64,000 bases of DNA from Ligula intestinalis. Its lineage: Eukaryota > Platyhelminthes > Cestoda > Diphyllobothriidea > Diphyllobothriidae. The notes beneath the pieces are model-generated. The model was not told the DNA's origin and made no database searches. It saw only the letters and a program-made list of their open reading frames with translations. The stretch is taken from assembly GCA_036362985.1 (NCBI GenBank), contig JAYGXS010000008.1:22749802-22813801 (forward strand). Reading direction: 5' to 3'. Made by a program: the position numbers and the translations under genes. Shown one piece after another: positions 1 through 11,334 of this stretch. The stretch's first letter is position 1, and the number at the start of each line of letters is the position of its first letter.

Positions 1-39
1 TACCGTAGCGATATACATGAGCGTGAGCTTGATAAAGGA

Positions 40-1010
40 ATGGGAAGGCGCGATAAACGTCCATATTTTGGTGTTTGCTGTGCCGTCGAGATGTCAAATC
101 ATTATATATGTGAAGTTGATTTTGATCGCTTACGAAAAATGGCAGCTGAAGGGCTAGTGCGTAATTCATTAGCTAATATTTTTGACGCAAGCAAGGCCAC
201 TGAATGTCAAATTATTAATTATAAAACAGTGCCTTGAAGGAAGAATCCTGGACTAAATTGGTCCACAACAATACAGGATGCCGATTATATTCGTCGAACA
301 ATACAAATATACCAATTTATGTCCATGAATGCTATTCACAGGGAACATTTGTCAATGTTCTCTCAGACCCTAGTTAGGAAAATAATGCGGGAATTTGGTG
401 CCATTAAATTTTGCATTGATTACCATCTTCAAATCCTCTCCGGGAACACCATGCTTCAAATCTGGCATTCATCAGTGGATGGTTACGGTTAAGTCATTTT
501 AAGTAGGAAAGGTACTAAGGAACGCTTCCTATTTGCACAGGAATACATTAGTCACGGACTTTCATTTTGGAAAAGCATTTCATTCTGTAATGAGGTACTA
601 TTCTTAGACAGGTCGACAATATCGGCACATACGGTCATATGCGGAAAAAACTTTCCCAAAGAAGCGATTTCTTCGAAACCAACCTTCAGGACCTGTCGAT
701 GCCTCATAGTGTGGAAAGCGATCAAGTTTGGTGAGCGACCAATCTGGCGGTCGACTAAAGAGAATATTAATAGTTTCTTCTATGTCAACATTGCCAAAGA
801 TATATTTGGTTATAATGACATTCACAAGCGTCGAATCAATACTATTATACTTCAAAACAATGCCCCTGCTCACCTATCAAAGGAGGTATGATTATAAATA
901 ACCTAACGAATGAAATCTAATTTTTTAAGACTGCAGCCAGCCCTCTTGTTTGCGGCCTGCGAACAATGTTCATCCGGCCCAACAGTCCCACCTCAATCGA
1001 ATTGAAAATA
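40..1010 (+). pseudogene. Tc1/mariner-class transposase fossil
   Basis: A decayed DDE transposase readable in one frame from 40 to 891, with in-frame stops at 235-237 (TGA) and 490-492 (TAA). The first catalytic Asp survives in the stretch NEVLFLDRS (codon 607-609, compare the family's V-I-F-S-D-E). The second catalytic block reads LQNNAPAH where the family has QQDNAPAH, so Asp became Asn (codon 856-858). After a stop and a short insertion, the third block is recognisable at 975-1009: restoring the frame at one missing base gives the Tc1 pattern PNS-DL-N-IEN, with the catalytic Glu at 1004-1006. Such enzymes cut and paste the element at TA sites in the nucleus; this copy cannot be active. The helix-turn-helix N-terminus would lie around 100-480 but is weak, and I did not find terminal inverted repeats. 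The DD34E-like motifs make the class call firm; the subfamily is open. Confidence 0.82.
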
Positions 1011-2087
1011 TATTTGCCTAAATCAAGCAAAACTGGTAAAAGCCTCGGACATACCTTTCAATGGAAAATAAATTGGCGTTCGTTCTTTATAATTATATAG
1101 ACCAATCTGTAATTATCAACATAATTTCAATGCCCACACGAATGACTGCTGCAATACACGCTAAAGGATATTCAACAAAATATTAGTATGTAAAATATTA
1201 AATACTTTGCCACCTTTGTATTTTATTCTTTTTCTTACGCGTTTGTCATTTTTATAACTACTTTTTATTCTCGACCTCTTCTACTATATTTTTGAATTTG
1301 ACTATTTTCGGTAAAACATATTAGTTTTTAGATAATAAGTGCTATTTCATGCATCGAAATTAGCCTCCTTTTAATGATTTATTTTTCCTTCTACGCAGTT
1401 TAACTTGCGGGTCCGTTAGGTGAGTGCTTTGCGAGCTACAACGGCTTTCATGCAGACTTCATATGTTGCATGATCTTTGGCGAATACTATCCGTCTTTCG
1501 CAAACGCTTGCGTCAGTTTCCACGTCTATCAGCCAACAGTTGGTGCCTGTAAAGTCAACTGTGAAATATATGGATACATTGCTTTAGATACCATGAATGT
1601 GTTATTAAGGTGATCCTAAGTTTTATACAGGCCGTACGACTCTAAAAGATTGCATCACCATCACAGTCTTGGTTGCCCTTGGTCTCTGATTTTACCTTTA
1701 AAAATAGGGAAGAATATCAGATGCAAGGACAGCAAGATCTATAATTCTGATTTTTTTCCATTTGATTTTGTGTTAAGTGTTAAATGTAGGCAGAAAACAG
1801 CATGGCCGCACTTGAGCTGCAGAAACAGCCAATCACCTGCTCCTTTCCGGGAGCCCCGAATCATAGGATATCACTACCATTCACAGCCTGGCTCTGTGAA
1901 TTTCACAGCGGGGTGTTGCACCATGCCATGAGTTCAGTACTCCTAGAAATTGTAGCAGTAGTAGTAACATTCAAGTGCTGCTTTCGTTCTAGACTGCAAA
2001 CAATTTACCAGTACTTGGTCGCTCATCGAGCGGCAATTTTCGGAGGCGCTTAGCTTGATTAATGTGCTTGATAATCTCTGACTGCTT
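1011..2087. other. Intergenic, no recognised feature
   Basis: AT-rich up to about 1400, more balanced afterwards. Short open frames here (for example 1650-1931 and 1802-2053) have no recognisable motif and overlap each other, so I do not treat them as genes. Confidence 0.5.
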
Positions 2088-2122
2088 GTTTAACTTCAAT
2101 TTGTCTGGGCCCTGCAGGCAGC
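2088..2122 (+). repeat. 35-bp direct repeat, left copy (flanks PLE-B1)
   Basis: Matches 3175-3209 at about 32 of 35 positions and shares the core TTTAACTTCAATTT and TCTGGGCC. The two copies bracket the truncated PLE between them. This is too long for an ordinary target-site duplication and resembles the partial tandem arrangement or pseudo-LTR of PLEs. Confidence 0.75.
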
Positions 2123-2860
2123 ACGTATGTGGAAGTTATTCTTAATTATGAGAACAGCAAGCCCATCCCTCACAAAAGGGGTGCCATCAATAGCCTGCTA
2201 CGCCGAGCGAAGACACACTGTTCTGACGAAAACACCTACAGAAACGAGCTCAATTACTTGTTTGAATTGCTTTCTCGCAATGGTTACCCCAGAGACTTTG
2301 TGCGCCAATGCATGAGACAACAAGAAAATGGAACCGGATAGTTCCACTCAGGTGCCCAAACGAACACATGGCAAGCCCTTTCTTACATAAGGAACGTGTC
2401 TGAACTCGTTAAAAGACACTTGCGGAAACACCAAATAAAAGTGGCGCACAAACCGATGGCTACTTTACGCACTCAGTTAGTACACCCTAAGGATAGGGTT
2501 GGCTACCTCGAAAAGAAAGAAGCCATCTACAAAATCCCATGTCAAGCTTGTGATAAGGCATATTGTGGCCAAACAGAAAGATCAGTCTCTACTCGCATCC
2601 ACGAGCACCAATCGGCAACGAAGAGCCATAACCGATTTTCCCAAGTGGCTTTGCATTGCCTTGACACAGGATATACTTTTGCATGGGACAAAACACGCAT
2701 CATTGGAGTTTGCCCCTCCAATGCATCAACCGGCGTATTGAGTTAGCCGGAGTGTACAAACACCTCAAAGAAAGATGGGAAAGACTGCAGCCAACAAACA
2801 TGGACCGACATGAACCGCAATTAGCGCCCACACCGGATAACGTGGACTGATCCCGGACTG
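2123..2860 (+). pseudogene. Penelope-like element, 3' part (family B)
   Basis: C-terminal half of a PLE polyprotein. Frame 2129-2341 carries the post-RT block HKRGAINSLL-RRAKTHCS and ends in an in-frame TAG (2339-2341). The same frame resumes with WQALSYIRNVSELV and reaches the GIY-YIG endonuclease: AIYKIPCQAC, then YCGQTERS and RIHEHQ. A frameshift near 2730 separates the last block, which reads INRRIELAG. GIY-YIG nucleases nick the target for PLE retrotransposition. The RT domain is missing, so this is a 5'-truncated dead copy. Its tail carries a hammerhead-like motif, and 35-bp direct repeats lie on both sides. Confidence 0.88.
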
Positions 2861-3033
2861 ACCCTGGATTAACTCAACTTACAGTTGCCCATTAGTCATT
2901 ACGGCATTGCAACTGAGAATCATGACAATCACGATGTGACCCAAATTGTAACCCCCAATTAACACTCACACCAGACTGACTATATAACTGTACGAGCACT
3001 TTGAAATGCTAACTGTTGTTTGTAAAGTTATCT

Positions 3034-3090
3034 CAAGTCTGACGACGAACTGGGGATCCAGTGTCGAACATTTACTCAATATACTTACTT
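3034..3090 (+). ncRNA. Hammerhead-ribozyme-like motif in PLE-B1 tail
   Basis: Core CTGACGA at 3039-3045 and GAAC at 3066-3069 (canonical GAAA, last base changed). Between them is a 7-bp stem II with loop GGAT (49-53 with 58-62, plus G47-C65 and A48-U64) and one bulged purine at 3063. AAGT just before the core can pair with ACTT at 3083-3086 as stem I. Hammerheads in PLE ends process the transcript. Activity is doubtful because of the core change and an extra base near the cleavage site. Confidence 0.55.
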
Positions 3091-3309
3091 ATTTCCCAAA
3101 GGATGTCTTTCCATTTAAAAACATTTCTTGGGATGCCTGCCTTTCGTTTTATACGAAATAATTACGATCTCGAAGTTTAACTTCAATTTTTCTGGGCCTT
3201 GCAAGCAGCTCAGTCGCAGCTGATGTGGTTTCTGGCCTGCTTGACCCTTCGCACATAAGACGGCGGCGGTGGCAGCCGGAGTCGATATTCCTATTTGAGT
3301 TTACGCAAT

Positions 3310-3405
3310 TGTGAAAAAAACTCGAGGCGTTCGACGGGATTTGAACCAGCGTATTAGAAAAGGCCTCTCGTGGAAGCCAACGCTCTAACTACTAAGCTAG
3401 TAGTA
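3310..3405 (-). repeat. tRNA-derived SINE (type 1), minus copy
   Basis: On the minus strand, an A-box-like TAGCTTAGTAGTTAGAGCG (3381-3399) and a B-box-like GGTTCAAATCCC (3336-3347) are followed by a tail CGCCTCGAGTTTTTTTCAC shared with the plus copy at 3550. The split pol III promoter and shared non-tRNA tail point to a SINE rather than a working tRNA gene. Confidence 0.75.
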
Positions 3406-3546
3406 ATTCTGGTGGATTCTAGATGATTGCTTAGTAATCCTGCTTGGGCAATCAACTTGCTATTCCGTACTTGTGGATTCCGCATGAGCCTTAACGTTTG
3501 GCGGGTTATATTGACGCAATTGTGATTAAATTCATGGTGCAAGGTT

Positions 3547-3665
3547 GGGCGTGTGTAGCCTAGCGGTTAGAGCGTTGGCTTCCGGTAAAGGCCTTTTCTA
3601 ATACGTGGGTTGAAATCCCACTGAACGCCTCGAGTTTTTCTCACAATTGGGTAAATTTACATTGA
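3547..3665 (+). repeat. tRNA-derived SINE (type 1), plus copy
   Basis: A box TAGCCTAGCGGTTAGAGCG (3556-3574) and B box GGTTGAAATCCC lie inside a perfect 5-bp T-arm (GTGGG/CCCAC). GGCGT near the start pairs with ACGCC after the T-arm, like an acceptor stem. The tail CGCCTCGAGTTTTTCTCACA matches the minus copy, so the two SINEs form a large inverted repeat with a ~150-bp spacer. Confidence 0.78.
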
Positions 3666-5830
3666 GAAAATCTGCCAAATCCCTCATGATATTCCAATTC
3701 ATCGTGTGATTGCGATGGTTTCGTTGGCCATAGGGTTAAGCAAATCATGCATTTCGCGTACTTTATTTAATAATGAGCAATGCATGTTCTTAGTATTTCG
3801 GCACAGGATTGCTTATGAATATTCCTGGGAGGCTCTGCAGTGACCTAATTCCGCGCGCAAGGCTCAACCTCTCGCCTCGCACGACAGTCTGCACGCACCC
3901 GTCAGTGTCTGCCGACCCAAATACGATCTGTACAATCATCTCCCTGAGACTGACTTTCTCATTACCTTCCTGGAGATGTTCGACGACTCACATGCTATGA
4001 CGGTAGGGATGCCGGCTTTGGCGGGTGCAGACGCACATTTGTTTGACTGTCAACTTCCTCCAAGCTATTCCCTTCTACCTCTCTACAGAAAATAATATTC
4101 CTCCCACCTGTCATCCCACTGCTGTGCCCACAGGGAACCGGGCCTCTCGCAGTGAGCAGAGTTTCCCTTATTAATTTAAGCCACTAAGGTGGTTCTTTGC
4201 TTGAACTTCTGCGGCTGGAGGATGCGATCACACACGTAAATATGGCAATTCACTGCAGTTTTTAGATGTTGTAACGCAGCGAACATAGAACGAACGCTGC
4301 AAACGATGAGGATGGTAGAAAGTATACGAATGAGTTTAGACTTTATTATGATATTCTGTGAGAATATTTAAGCAGTTATTCCCATACCAACCCAATCGGT
4401 TGTCTTGTTGATTGTGACCAGAAATTGAACTCTGCGTTCCTACACTCTTCATTCGCAATAAGCATGTTGCATTATTGGTAATTCTAGATACAATTCATTT
4501 GGGAACTTAATGCGACTACAGGGTTTTTTAACAATATTATATTTGGGTCTACCGCAAGATTATTCTCCGCCTGCGTAAAGCACCCGCCTTGTAGCTTTAT
4601 AACGTGATCTTCGAATCTTGCAAGGCCAGCGTTTGCGGATTTTATTTGATGCCGCTATGGTTCGGAATCCATTATTATTTGTTTTAGTTAACGCCAGAAG
4701 TTATTTAGATAGCTATTTTGTCATGGTCTGTGACTGGGTTCGTACTATTGACTTGTAGTTGAGTACGAACCTCAGGAGAATATACGCCTTTTTCCGTTCT
4801 CTGTCGGGGTAATGACTACCGCTGAAAAATCGTTTACTCTTTTACCTGTATAAGTGGCATAGAGGAGACGCTCAACCGAAAGTCATGCCAGGGTTTTCAA
4901 CTTAATTCTACCCAAACGAGCGTGAGATCAAGGCTAGCCAGAAATTTCGCTCCTATCGGGAATTCAGTAATCTCTTTCTATCCGGATAGTTTGTAGCTGT
5001 CGTGTTTCAACTCGAGGATACAAAGGAAAGCTCGCCGGTTCCGTGAAACAGTGGGGTTGGGTGAGTGCTGGGTCTGTGAGGATTACGTATATGCTCACCT
5101 GGTACTAATGAATTAAAGGTAAACCCACAGAAGTCAAGAGCCCCAGAATACTATAATATATGGTACTCGGTTTATTTTTTTTAATATCTTATTAATTTCT
5201 TAGTTATTTATGTAATTTAATTCATTTAGATTATATATTTAATTTTAATTTATCCTTTATGTATCGTACGCCTTTTTTTTGCTATATATTAGCTTTGTAT
5301 GAGAAATTTGTTGATTAACTCCTGTTCTTGTTTGATTTATTTATTTTCTATGCTATCCTCTGTCCCTTTTATGCCTAACTCCTATTAACACAGGTACCGT
5401 GTTACCAAATTATGGGGTTTTCGGTATCCGTACTGTTACCTACGATACACGGTTACCGGCTCAGTTGACCAGACACGGGAATTGGTACGCCAAAGCCAAG
5501 TAATACGTGTGGCCATACGTGTGATTCCAGGAAGGGTAGACCTTACCGTGTCCTATTTCTAACCCCGGCCATAACAAAAACGTTAATCGTGACATTTGTC
5601 GTCATCCCAATATTTTTCTTAACCCTAAAGTATGCCCTCGATTACACAAATACTAAGCTTCACCCTCACCATAAAAAACGTTATCTTCCCTCTAATCCGT
5701 CGTAAAGGCATCTGCAGTGAGAGCAGTTGCTGTTTTGGCGTTCACATTAGGGTCCGATAGAGCGGCAAGCCTATGCAGAGCGTTCATTACCTGTTCCTTG
5801 CAAACATTTGAGATTAAAAAGAAATTCTTT
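3666..5830. other. Intergenic, no recognised gene
   Basis: Nothing coding that I can support. A weak tRNA-like stretch lies at 4575-4640, with a possible B box GATCTTCGAATC. An AT-rich block spans 5160-5340. Around 5390-5570 several short CCGTGT/GGTTACC words recur without a clear repeat unit. Confidence 0.45.
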
Positions 5831-5847
5831 CGCCAGGACAACACACT

Positions 5848-5890
5848 TATTCGCCTGACGTTTTGATATCCTTGGATTGTTTGGAGTTGC
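5848..5890 (-). ncRNA. Degenerate hammerhead-like module (type B)
   Basis: On the minus strand, AAAACGTCAGGCGAATAA is shared with the better-preserved type B motifs at 30,940 and 41,875. The upstream helix and CTGATGA core are eroded. It marks an old PLE end just beyond the family A tail. Confidence 0.4.
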
Positions 5891-5919
5891 GAAAATTTCC
5901 AACAGAGAATTCAAAAGTC

Positions 5920-5970
5920 CAGTTTGGCGAGTATACGCGTACTTTCGAAAAATTCTCGTCAGGCCTTACA
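5920..5970 (-). ncRNA. Hammerhead-like ribozyme, PLE family A tail
   Basis: Minus-strand order: GGC, core CTGACGA (5962-5956), short stem II GAA/TTC with loop TTT, GAAA (5946-5943), stem III AGTA/TACT with loop CGCGTA, cleavage-position C at 5929, then GCC pairing back with GGC as stem I. All conserved core positions except U7 (here C) fit the hammerhead consensus. The same module follows the family A copies at 14,950 and 34,630. It lies about 170 nt past the end of the element's reading frame. Confidence 0.72.
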
Positions 5971-6138
5971 TTTATATGGGAACTTGGTGCGAGTTCAAAC
6001 GTGTTCGTCTTACTGGAAAAATGAGTCGTGGGAATAGGGGTGGGGGTCGATAAGCGAGGCCAGTTCTAACGGTAGGGTTTGATGGAGCAGTCTATGGGAG
6101 GGGTAGGGGAGACAGACAGCGTGGATGACTGCATACCG

Positions 6139-8405
6139 CTAAGTGACTGTGGGCCATGCCAACTGTGGGGCTTGCAGGATCTTCTTTTGTGCGCACAACG
6201 TGGGCTTCATCAACCTGATAGCTCTCGTTTCTACTGTTGCTAGCAGGCGCTGACCCAGGGGCTTCGGATAGTTTGGTGAGACCCTGTAGATCACTCGGAA
6301 AGCTTCGTTGGATCCCACCTGATATCCGGAATGGACTATGTGCGCCAAAATAGAGCTGTTTATGCTCCTGACTTCACCTTTTCTCAGCCATGCCGGGAGG
6401 TGTTTTTTTGTTCTTTTGGATAGGCACCGGCCCGTACGACCAACATTACCTGCTCCACAGGAACAAGTGAAAGAGAAAATGCACATTGAGGTGGTCTCTG
6501 CTGGTAATCTATCCTTACCTTCCCCATGTAATATTGGGTTGGTTGAGAATAGTACCTGAACTCTGACTGCTGGGAAGGTTCTTGTAACGGCTTGGTCTAG
6601 GCATCTTTTCACCAGTTCACTTGCTGAGTATTTTCGAAAGGGGACTTTGAGGAATGATGTTTTCTATTCTTAAGTAGGTGCAGTGGTTCTTATTTGTTTT
6701 TTCCGTCATATTCCTTGGAGTAAATTTCTCAGGATACCCATTTTTTACGCAGTAGGTCCTCGATTTCCTTGAGCTTCTCCTCCTCAATACTGTCTGTTGA
6801 GCAAATTTTCTTAGCCCTTTGCACTAAGAACCGAATTAAATTTCGCTTCTGTTGGAGGGGTACGAAACTGTTAAAGTTAGTGTTCTGTCCATACCAGATT
6901 TTCTTTCGATGCACACTTTTTCGGACGCTACTGTCAGGTCTGTTACTTAGAAGGATGCCCAAAAACGGAAGCGAACTTGTGTTTACCACCTCCAGTGTGA
7001 ACTTAATAGATGGATGTTCTTGGTTGACCGCATTTAAGAGTACGTTTACGTCAGTTTTGGTTGCGGCGATCGCAAAGATATCATCAACGTACCGGCCATA
7101 GTGTTGTAACTTATAGATCTGCTCACTTAGTTGAAATGTATCTTGCTTGCCCATGAATATGTCAGCTAGTAGAGCTCCAAGAGGTGAGCCCATGGGAACA
7201 CCATCTATTTGTCTGTATAGCTGGCTTTCATAAAAGAACTGCATGGTTTATGTGCATTTAAGTAGTAGTTCCTTCAGCGCATTTGTCGGTATTCCCATTT
7301 CCATCTGATTTTTCACCAGGTATTCGCAAATTTTATCTACTGTCTCGGTCACTGGGACGTTTTCAAACAGCGTTGATACGTCTAGAGAGAGCATCCTCAT
7401 ACCGCTTAGATTCACGTCTTTGATGTCGTTGATAAATTCGAACGTGTCTTTATAGCTACGTGGTGCCAACTGAAGCCTATAATTTTGAGTTCCTCTGCTA
7501 ACCACTTCGCCATCGTATGATACGGTGAGTTACGAATGTCCATAATCGGACGAACTGGCAGGCCACTCTTATGGAATTTTGTAGACCATATGAGTGAGTG
7601 CCGGCTGGTCGGAGGCTTTAAAGGTCATGGTCACCTTTGAAACCTCCCGTGTGGGCGTTTTTAAGCAGTCAGTCTAATTGGTCTTTTCTTAATTGGTGCA
7701 ATCCTTTCCTTTGTCTACTTACTTGAATTTCGTCTGGTCTGAAAGGATGGTTTGCATCTTGCTCATGTAGTCCGCTCTATTCATTATAACGACACTGGTT
7801 CCTTTATCAGATCTAGTCACCAGGATGTCCTTGTTCTGTCACAGCTGTTTTAGTTTTTCTAGATGTGCTTTTGTCAGCAATCCTCGGCTTGCTGTACTCC
7901 TGTTCATATACTGGTAACTACAGTTCACCAGTGTGGATTTAAAGTGCTGGACACTTTCTGCAGACATGGGCTTCAAGTCATATGTTTGGTTATAAAGATT
8001 CTCAAATTGGGTTTCTTATTCTAACTGATCAACCTTTCGAGTAGGCATGCATAATTTCGGACCCAAGGATAATGCTTCAAGTGTTGTTTTATCAAGCGTG
8101 ATAGAAGAGTAGTTGTGTGCATACCGAGCTAGATGTTTGAGTAGTCTTGATTGTGGTTTCCTCTCGTGCACCCTGCATTGGAGTGACTATCTCTTTACGT
8201 CCTTACGTTTTGCTTCTATGGTCTGCGTATAGGCAGTAAATTCGTGTTTGTCCTCCTCTGTCAAAGTATCCAGAACGGCAATGCATTGGCACACGTAGCG
8301 CTCTAGTTCCTCAACCTTTGCACGAGCGCTTTCAAGTTGATTTTTTGCTTGCGGCGAAATGAAGCCAATTCTCAAGTTGTGGCTCATTTGACGAGACCCG
8401 GCCAA
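6139..8405 (-). pseudogene. Penelope-like element, nearly full length (family A1)
   Basis: Reads from an N-terminal block (8405-8187), through an N-terminal region with DKGTSVVIMNRADY near 7800, the RT fingers and palm (SLDVSTLFENVP, then GVPMGSPLGALLADIFM), the catalytic RYVDDIF (about 7094-7074), the thumb-side KKIWYGQNTNFNSFVP, and a GIY-YIG endonuclease (FTCSCGAGNVGRTGR, about 6470). Its length of about 750 codons suits a full PLE. Several stops interrupt it, including TAA 7248-7250 and TGA 6729-6731, and a frameshift lies between 6730 and 6612. In the GIY-YIG domain the usual second Tyr (Y-I/V-G) is replaced (N-V-G). RT copies RNA at a nicked target and GIY-YIG makes the nick. The element is dead, but the best guide to this family's layout here. 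Its 3' tail holds a hammerhead-like motif. Confidence 0.9.
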
Positions 8406-8519
8406 ACGGTTAACAATGATGAGGCAACAATTGTCGCAAGAGGTGACAACTGGATGAACCGAGAACTACATGAGTTATAGTTTACGGGGCTTCAGTCCAT
8501 TAACAAGTGCAAAGATTTG

Positions 8520-8960
8520 CCTGATCCATATTCGTTTCTGAGACTCAATTTGGCCAAAGCAAGTCGCCAACTGGGAAACAAACAGGCAACCGCATCATCC
8601 TTCGCCAACACCGGAGGGCTAGATTGCCGAGAAATCATCGCGTCCGAGTCCACCACGAGTTATGAGAGTTAAGTAGGTCAGAGCCCGCATAATATTCAAT
8701 AAACTAACAACGCACAAGACTGCACTTATCGTTAATTGTTATTTACTGTGTGCAGGACTGACTGTATCCCATAAATACTACAAACTGCTGTGCATATGCT
8801 GCCCTTATTTGTTACTGCTTCCTGTTAATGCCTCTGATGCTGAATCCGTAATGGATCTCGACACGTCAGGTGCCTGAAAGTATTTTCCCAGCGATTGAAT
8901 TATCTTCTTCTTCTTAACTTTTTCCTTGAACTTGCACGTTCGCTTGTATTGGGTAAGAAC
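8520..8960 (+). mobile_element. PLE end module (type B) with TATA-like box and hammerhead-like motif
   Basis: Homologous to 30,990-31,380: shares TCAATTT-G-CAA-GC-AGTCGCCA early on, then ATAAATA (8771-8777) and, 60 nt on, the ribozyme-like motif, followed by a TCTTCTTCTTCTT pyrimidine run. It faces opposite to the adjacent family A element, so it is a separate insertion. Confidence 0.6.
8830..8872 (+). ncRNA. Hammerhead-like motif (type B), 8.8 kb copy
   Basis: Stem I GCCT (8830-8833) pairs with AGGT (8868-8871). The core reads CTGATGC (8834-8840; last base changed) and GACA (8860-8863; one base changed), then CGTC ending at the cleavage-position C 8867. Stem II GAATCC/GGATCTC keeps the same helix as other copies. 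The third stem I pair is C-G here and U-A in the 41.8-kb copy, a compensating change. Confidence 0.58.
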
Positions 8961-10861
8961 GATGAACAAACAGCACAGATTGCGCGGACTGCCCCTAGTT
9001 TAGCGTTCTATTTGCTTAGCTACTGGCTTTTGCTTTTAAGACTGTACCTACACATATTTGCAGTCGCGTGAAAGCGCTGTTTGGTCAATCTAACTGGAAA
9101 TACGTTTGAGTCAATGGTGGCAGTACTTGTTGGTTTGGCTGCAAATTGGTACTTGCCCGTATGCAAATACATACGGACAGAAGTCAGAAGACCTCATCCG
9201 ATCTTGCTGTGGTCACGCCTGATGGATAATAGTCACTTTCAATTGGTTTAGAGACTCAACCAACAAGCCCACTGTTGCTTCCCGCAAGTTGCGTTCCCAC
9301 CGAATGTCAACATCCTTAGTGCATCATGACAGTTCCAAGGGCTAAATCGTTATGAGGAGGAGTGTTTCTGTATCGACTTTATCCCCCACATTTATCAAGC
9401 TTAGTCTCTTAGTCGATCAATAGCGAGATTTTGTGCAACAACTGACGTGGTGTCTTCTTACATAAGAGTCCAGTTTTTAAGGATTACTTATAGGGTCCCC
9501 TAGTGGGAACATAAGAATAGGAACCGTCCACAACAAAGCTGGTTTCGTGTCAAGATTAGCGTTAAAGTACGCTAACATTGAGTTTGCAGTCAAGCTTAGG
9601 GTTCGTTTTATCTGCCGGGTTAGACCTTAGTAAGGTTAGAGTTACATTTTGAGCCACTAAAGTCGTGCAAGTGGCTGAGGTAGGAGACGCAAATACGTAT
9701 CCTGTGTAGGGCAACCTTGTTTGGGACGTACCTATTCCCGTGTTCTGTTTACGGTGGGCACAATTTACATAACCCCTGTGTAGTAAACCAGCAGCGCCCT
9801 TCGTCGGTTCAGGTGAATGTGTTTCATCATTCATTTAGGTACCATAGGTCGTTCAGTGGTCGACTAAAGAGCCTAAGGCAGGAGGTATCATCAAAGTGGC
9901 CACGGTGCAGTCGGCGTAGTCGGTCGTGGAGGCCATCAGTCGTAGAGGCCGCCGCTCTGGTGCAGCCACCACGCTTTGATTAGTACTAGAATGCACACAA
10001 ACATACACAACAGTCCCCCGTCGATTCCGACGATGGGCTGCCGTGTGCTTGAACCAGCCGAAGCAAATTTTGAAGCAAACTGGGCAAGCTTTATGAAAGA
10101 TACAGCAAGCTGAGGCAACGCAGCGAACTATCACAGATGAGAACAGGAGTGAACGCATACTCGCGGGGAATCTACCCACTCGCTCGCCGATCCAACCTAC
10201 GGTTCCGGTGTAAAGACAAACTCAATAAGACCGGGGATGATGACAGGTGTAGGTGGCTAGCGTGAAAGTCACTCTGTACGCGCACACTAGACTCAGTACA
10301 CCTCGATAGGTAGGCTCCTGTGTGCGCGGGAGCGCCATGAAGGCCACATTAAGAATGAGCCATTGCAGCCTGACTCTCAGTCCTCCATCTCCTCATATAT
10401 GTACACAAAAACACATGCTTTCTAGAGTAGCAGCTACGTAGGAGGCCAGAGTTTTCCCATTAGTTGGCAAACCCTCCAAGCCACGGCGTTTAGCGCACCG
10501 TAATAGATTCAAGCGCCTTCATATGTATTTAAGTGCAGAGAGCAGTGCGCTGAGTGTCCACCGCACTCTCTCCCCCACCGTCTAGCGTCCGCCTAGCTGC
10601 TTGGACACCTGTGGTGGGGCCTGAACCCAGGGGGAGCGCAGACGCATACACCGACATGAAAGTGGCAGTGCCTATCAGACCGCAGGGACCGTAGTTTGCC
10701 GAAGTCTGGCATTGCATATGCATACGTATGTTGAATCTCAGAAGGGTGAGAGTAGCCTTCCGCGAAGCCTGGTCGACACCCCTCTGAGACGGGGTAACCA
10801 CTGGGTCATCGACTGATAGACACTTCCCAAACTCCGTTGCCGGTTGGTATCATCTAATTGT

Positions 10862-11050
10862 GGGTGCGCAGAAAATAGAGAAGTGAGATAAGAGGAAAGA
10901 GAGTGCAAGAGAGAGGTAGAGATGCAAGAAAGGAAACAGATAAAGAGAGAGAAGAATGACGGTGAAGAGATAAAGAGAACAAGACAGAGAGGAGTGAAAG
11001 TGGGGGGGGGAGCGAAAGGAACAAAGAGATGAGCGAAGTAACGAAAGAGA
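10862..11050. repeat. Polypurine (GA-rich) tract
   Basis: About 190 bases almost wholly A and G on the plus strand, with AGAGAG and GAAAG words and a short G run near 11,003. The long frames on the minus strand here are pyrimidine-codon artefacts. Such tracts can form triplex structures. Confidence 0.8.
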
Positions 11051-11334
11051 ACAGAAACGAGAACCCAGCTCACCTTTCATCAGAGGATTTTTATGGAGTG
11101 CTTGAGGCGACTGCAGTGACTAGTGTTTCGGCTAGTAGTGTTTGGGCGCTACTGAGAGAAAGATTAGCAAAAAATGCAGGGGAAACAAAATCGCAATTTA
11201 CAAGGCTAAGGGCGCCTCCGAACTAGTTATGGGTCAGTATTGGTAGGAAGTACCATAACCCATGCTTAGTGGCGGCAGTTAAGGAAACAGCGTTGAATTG
11301 AGTCCCCGGCGTTGAGTCGCCAGGTACTGCCAGC

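Noticed and set aside
604..873. 89-codon minus-strand frame
   Set aside because: Antisense shadow of the Tc1-like transposase fossil.
3547..3635. Functional tRNA gene
   Set aside because: A and B boxes and a T-arm are present, but the anticodon arm is irregular and the sequence is repeated with a non-tRNA tail: a SINE.
4575..4640. Possible tRNA or SINE head
   Set aside because: Only a weak B-box-like word; no convincing A box and no second copy found.
10738..11080. Overlapping minus-strand frames rich in Ser, Leu and Phe resembling a membrane protein
   Set aside because: They are translations of the GA-rich tract read from its pyrimidine strand.
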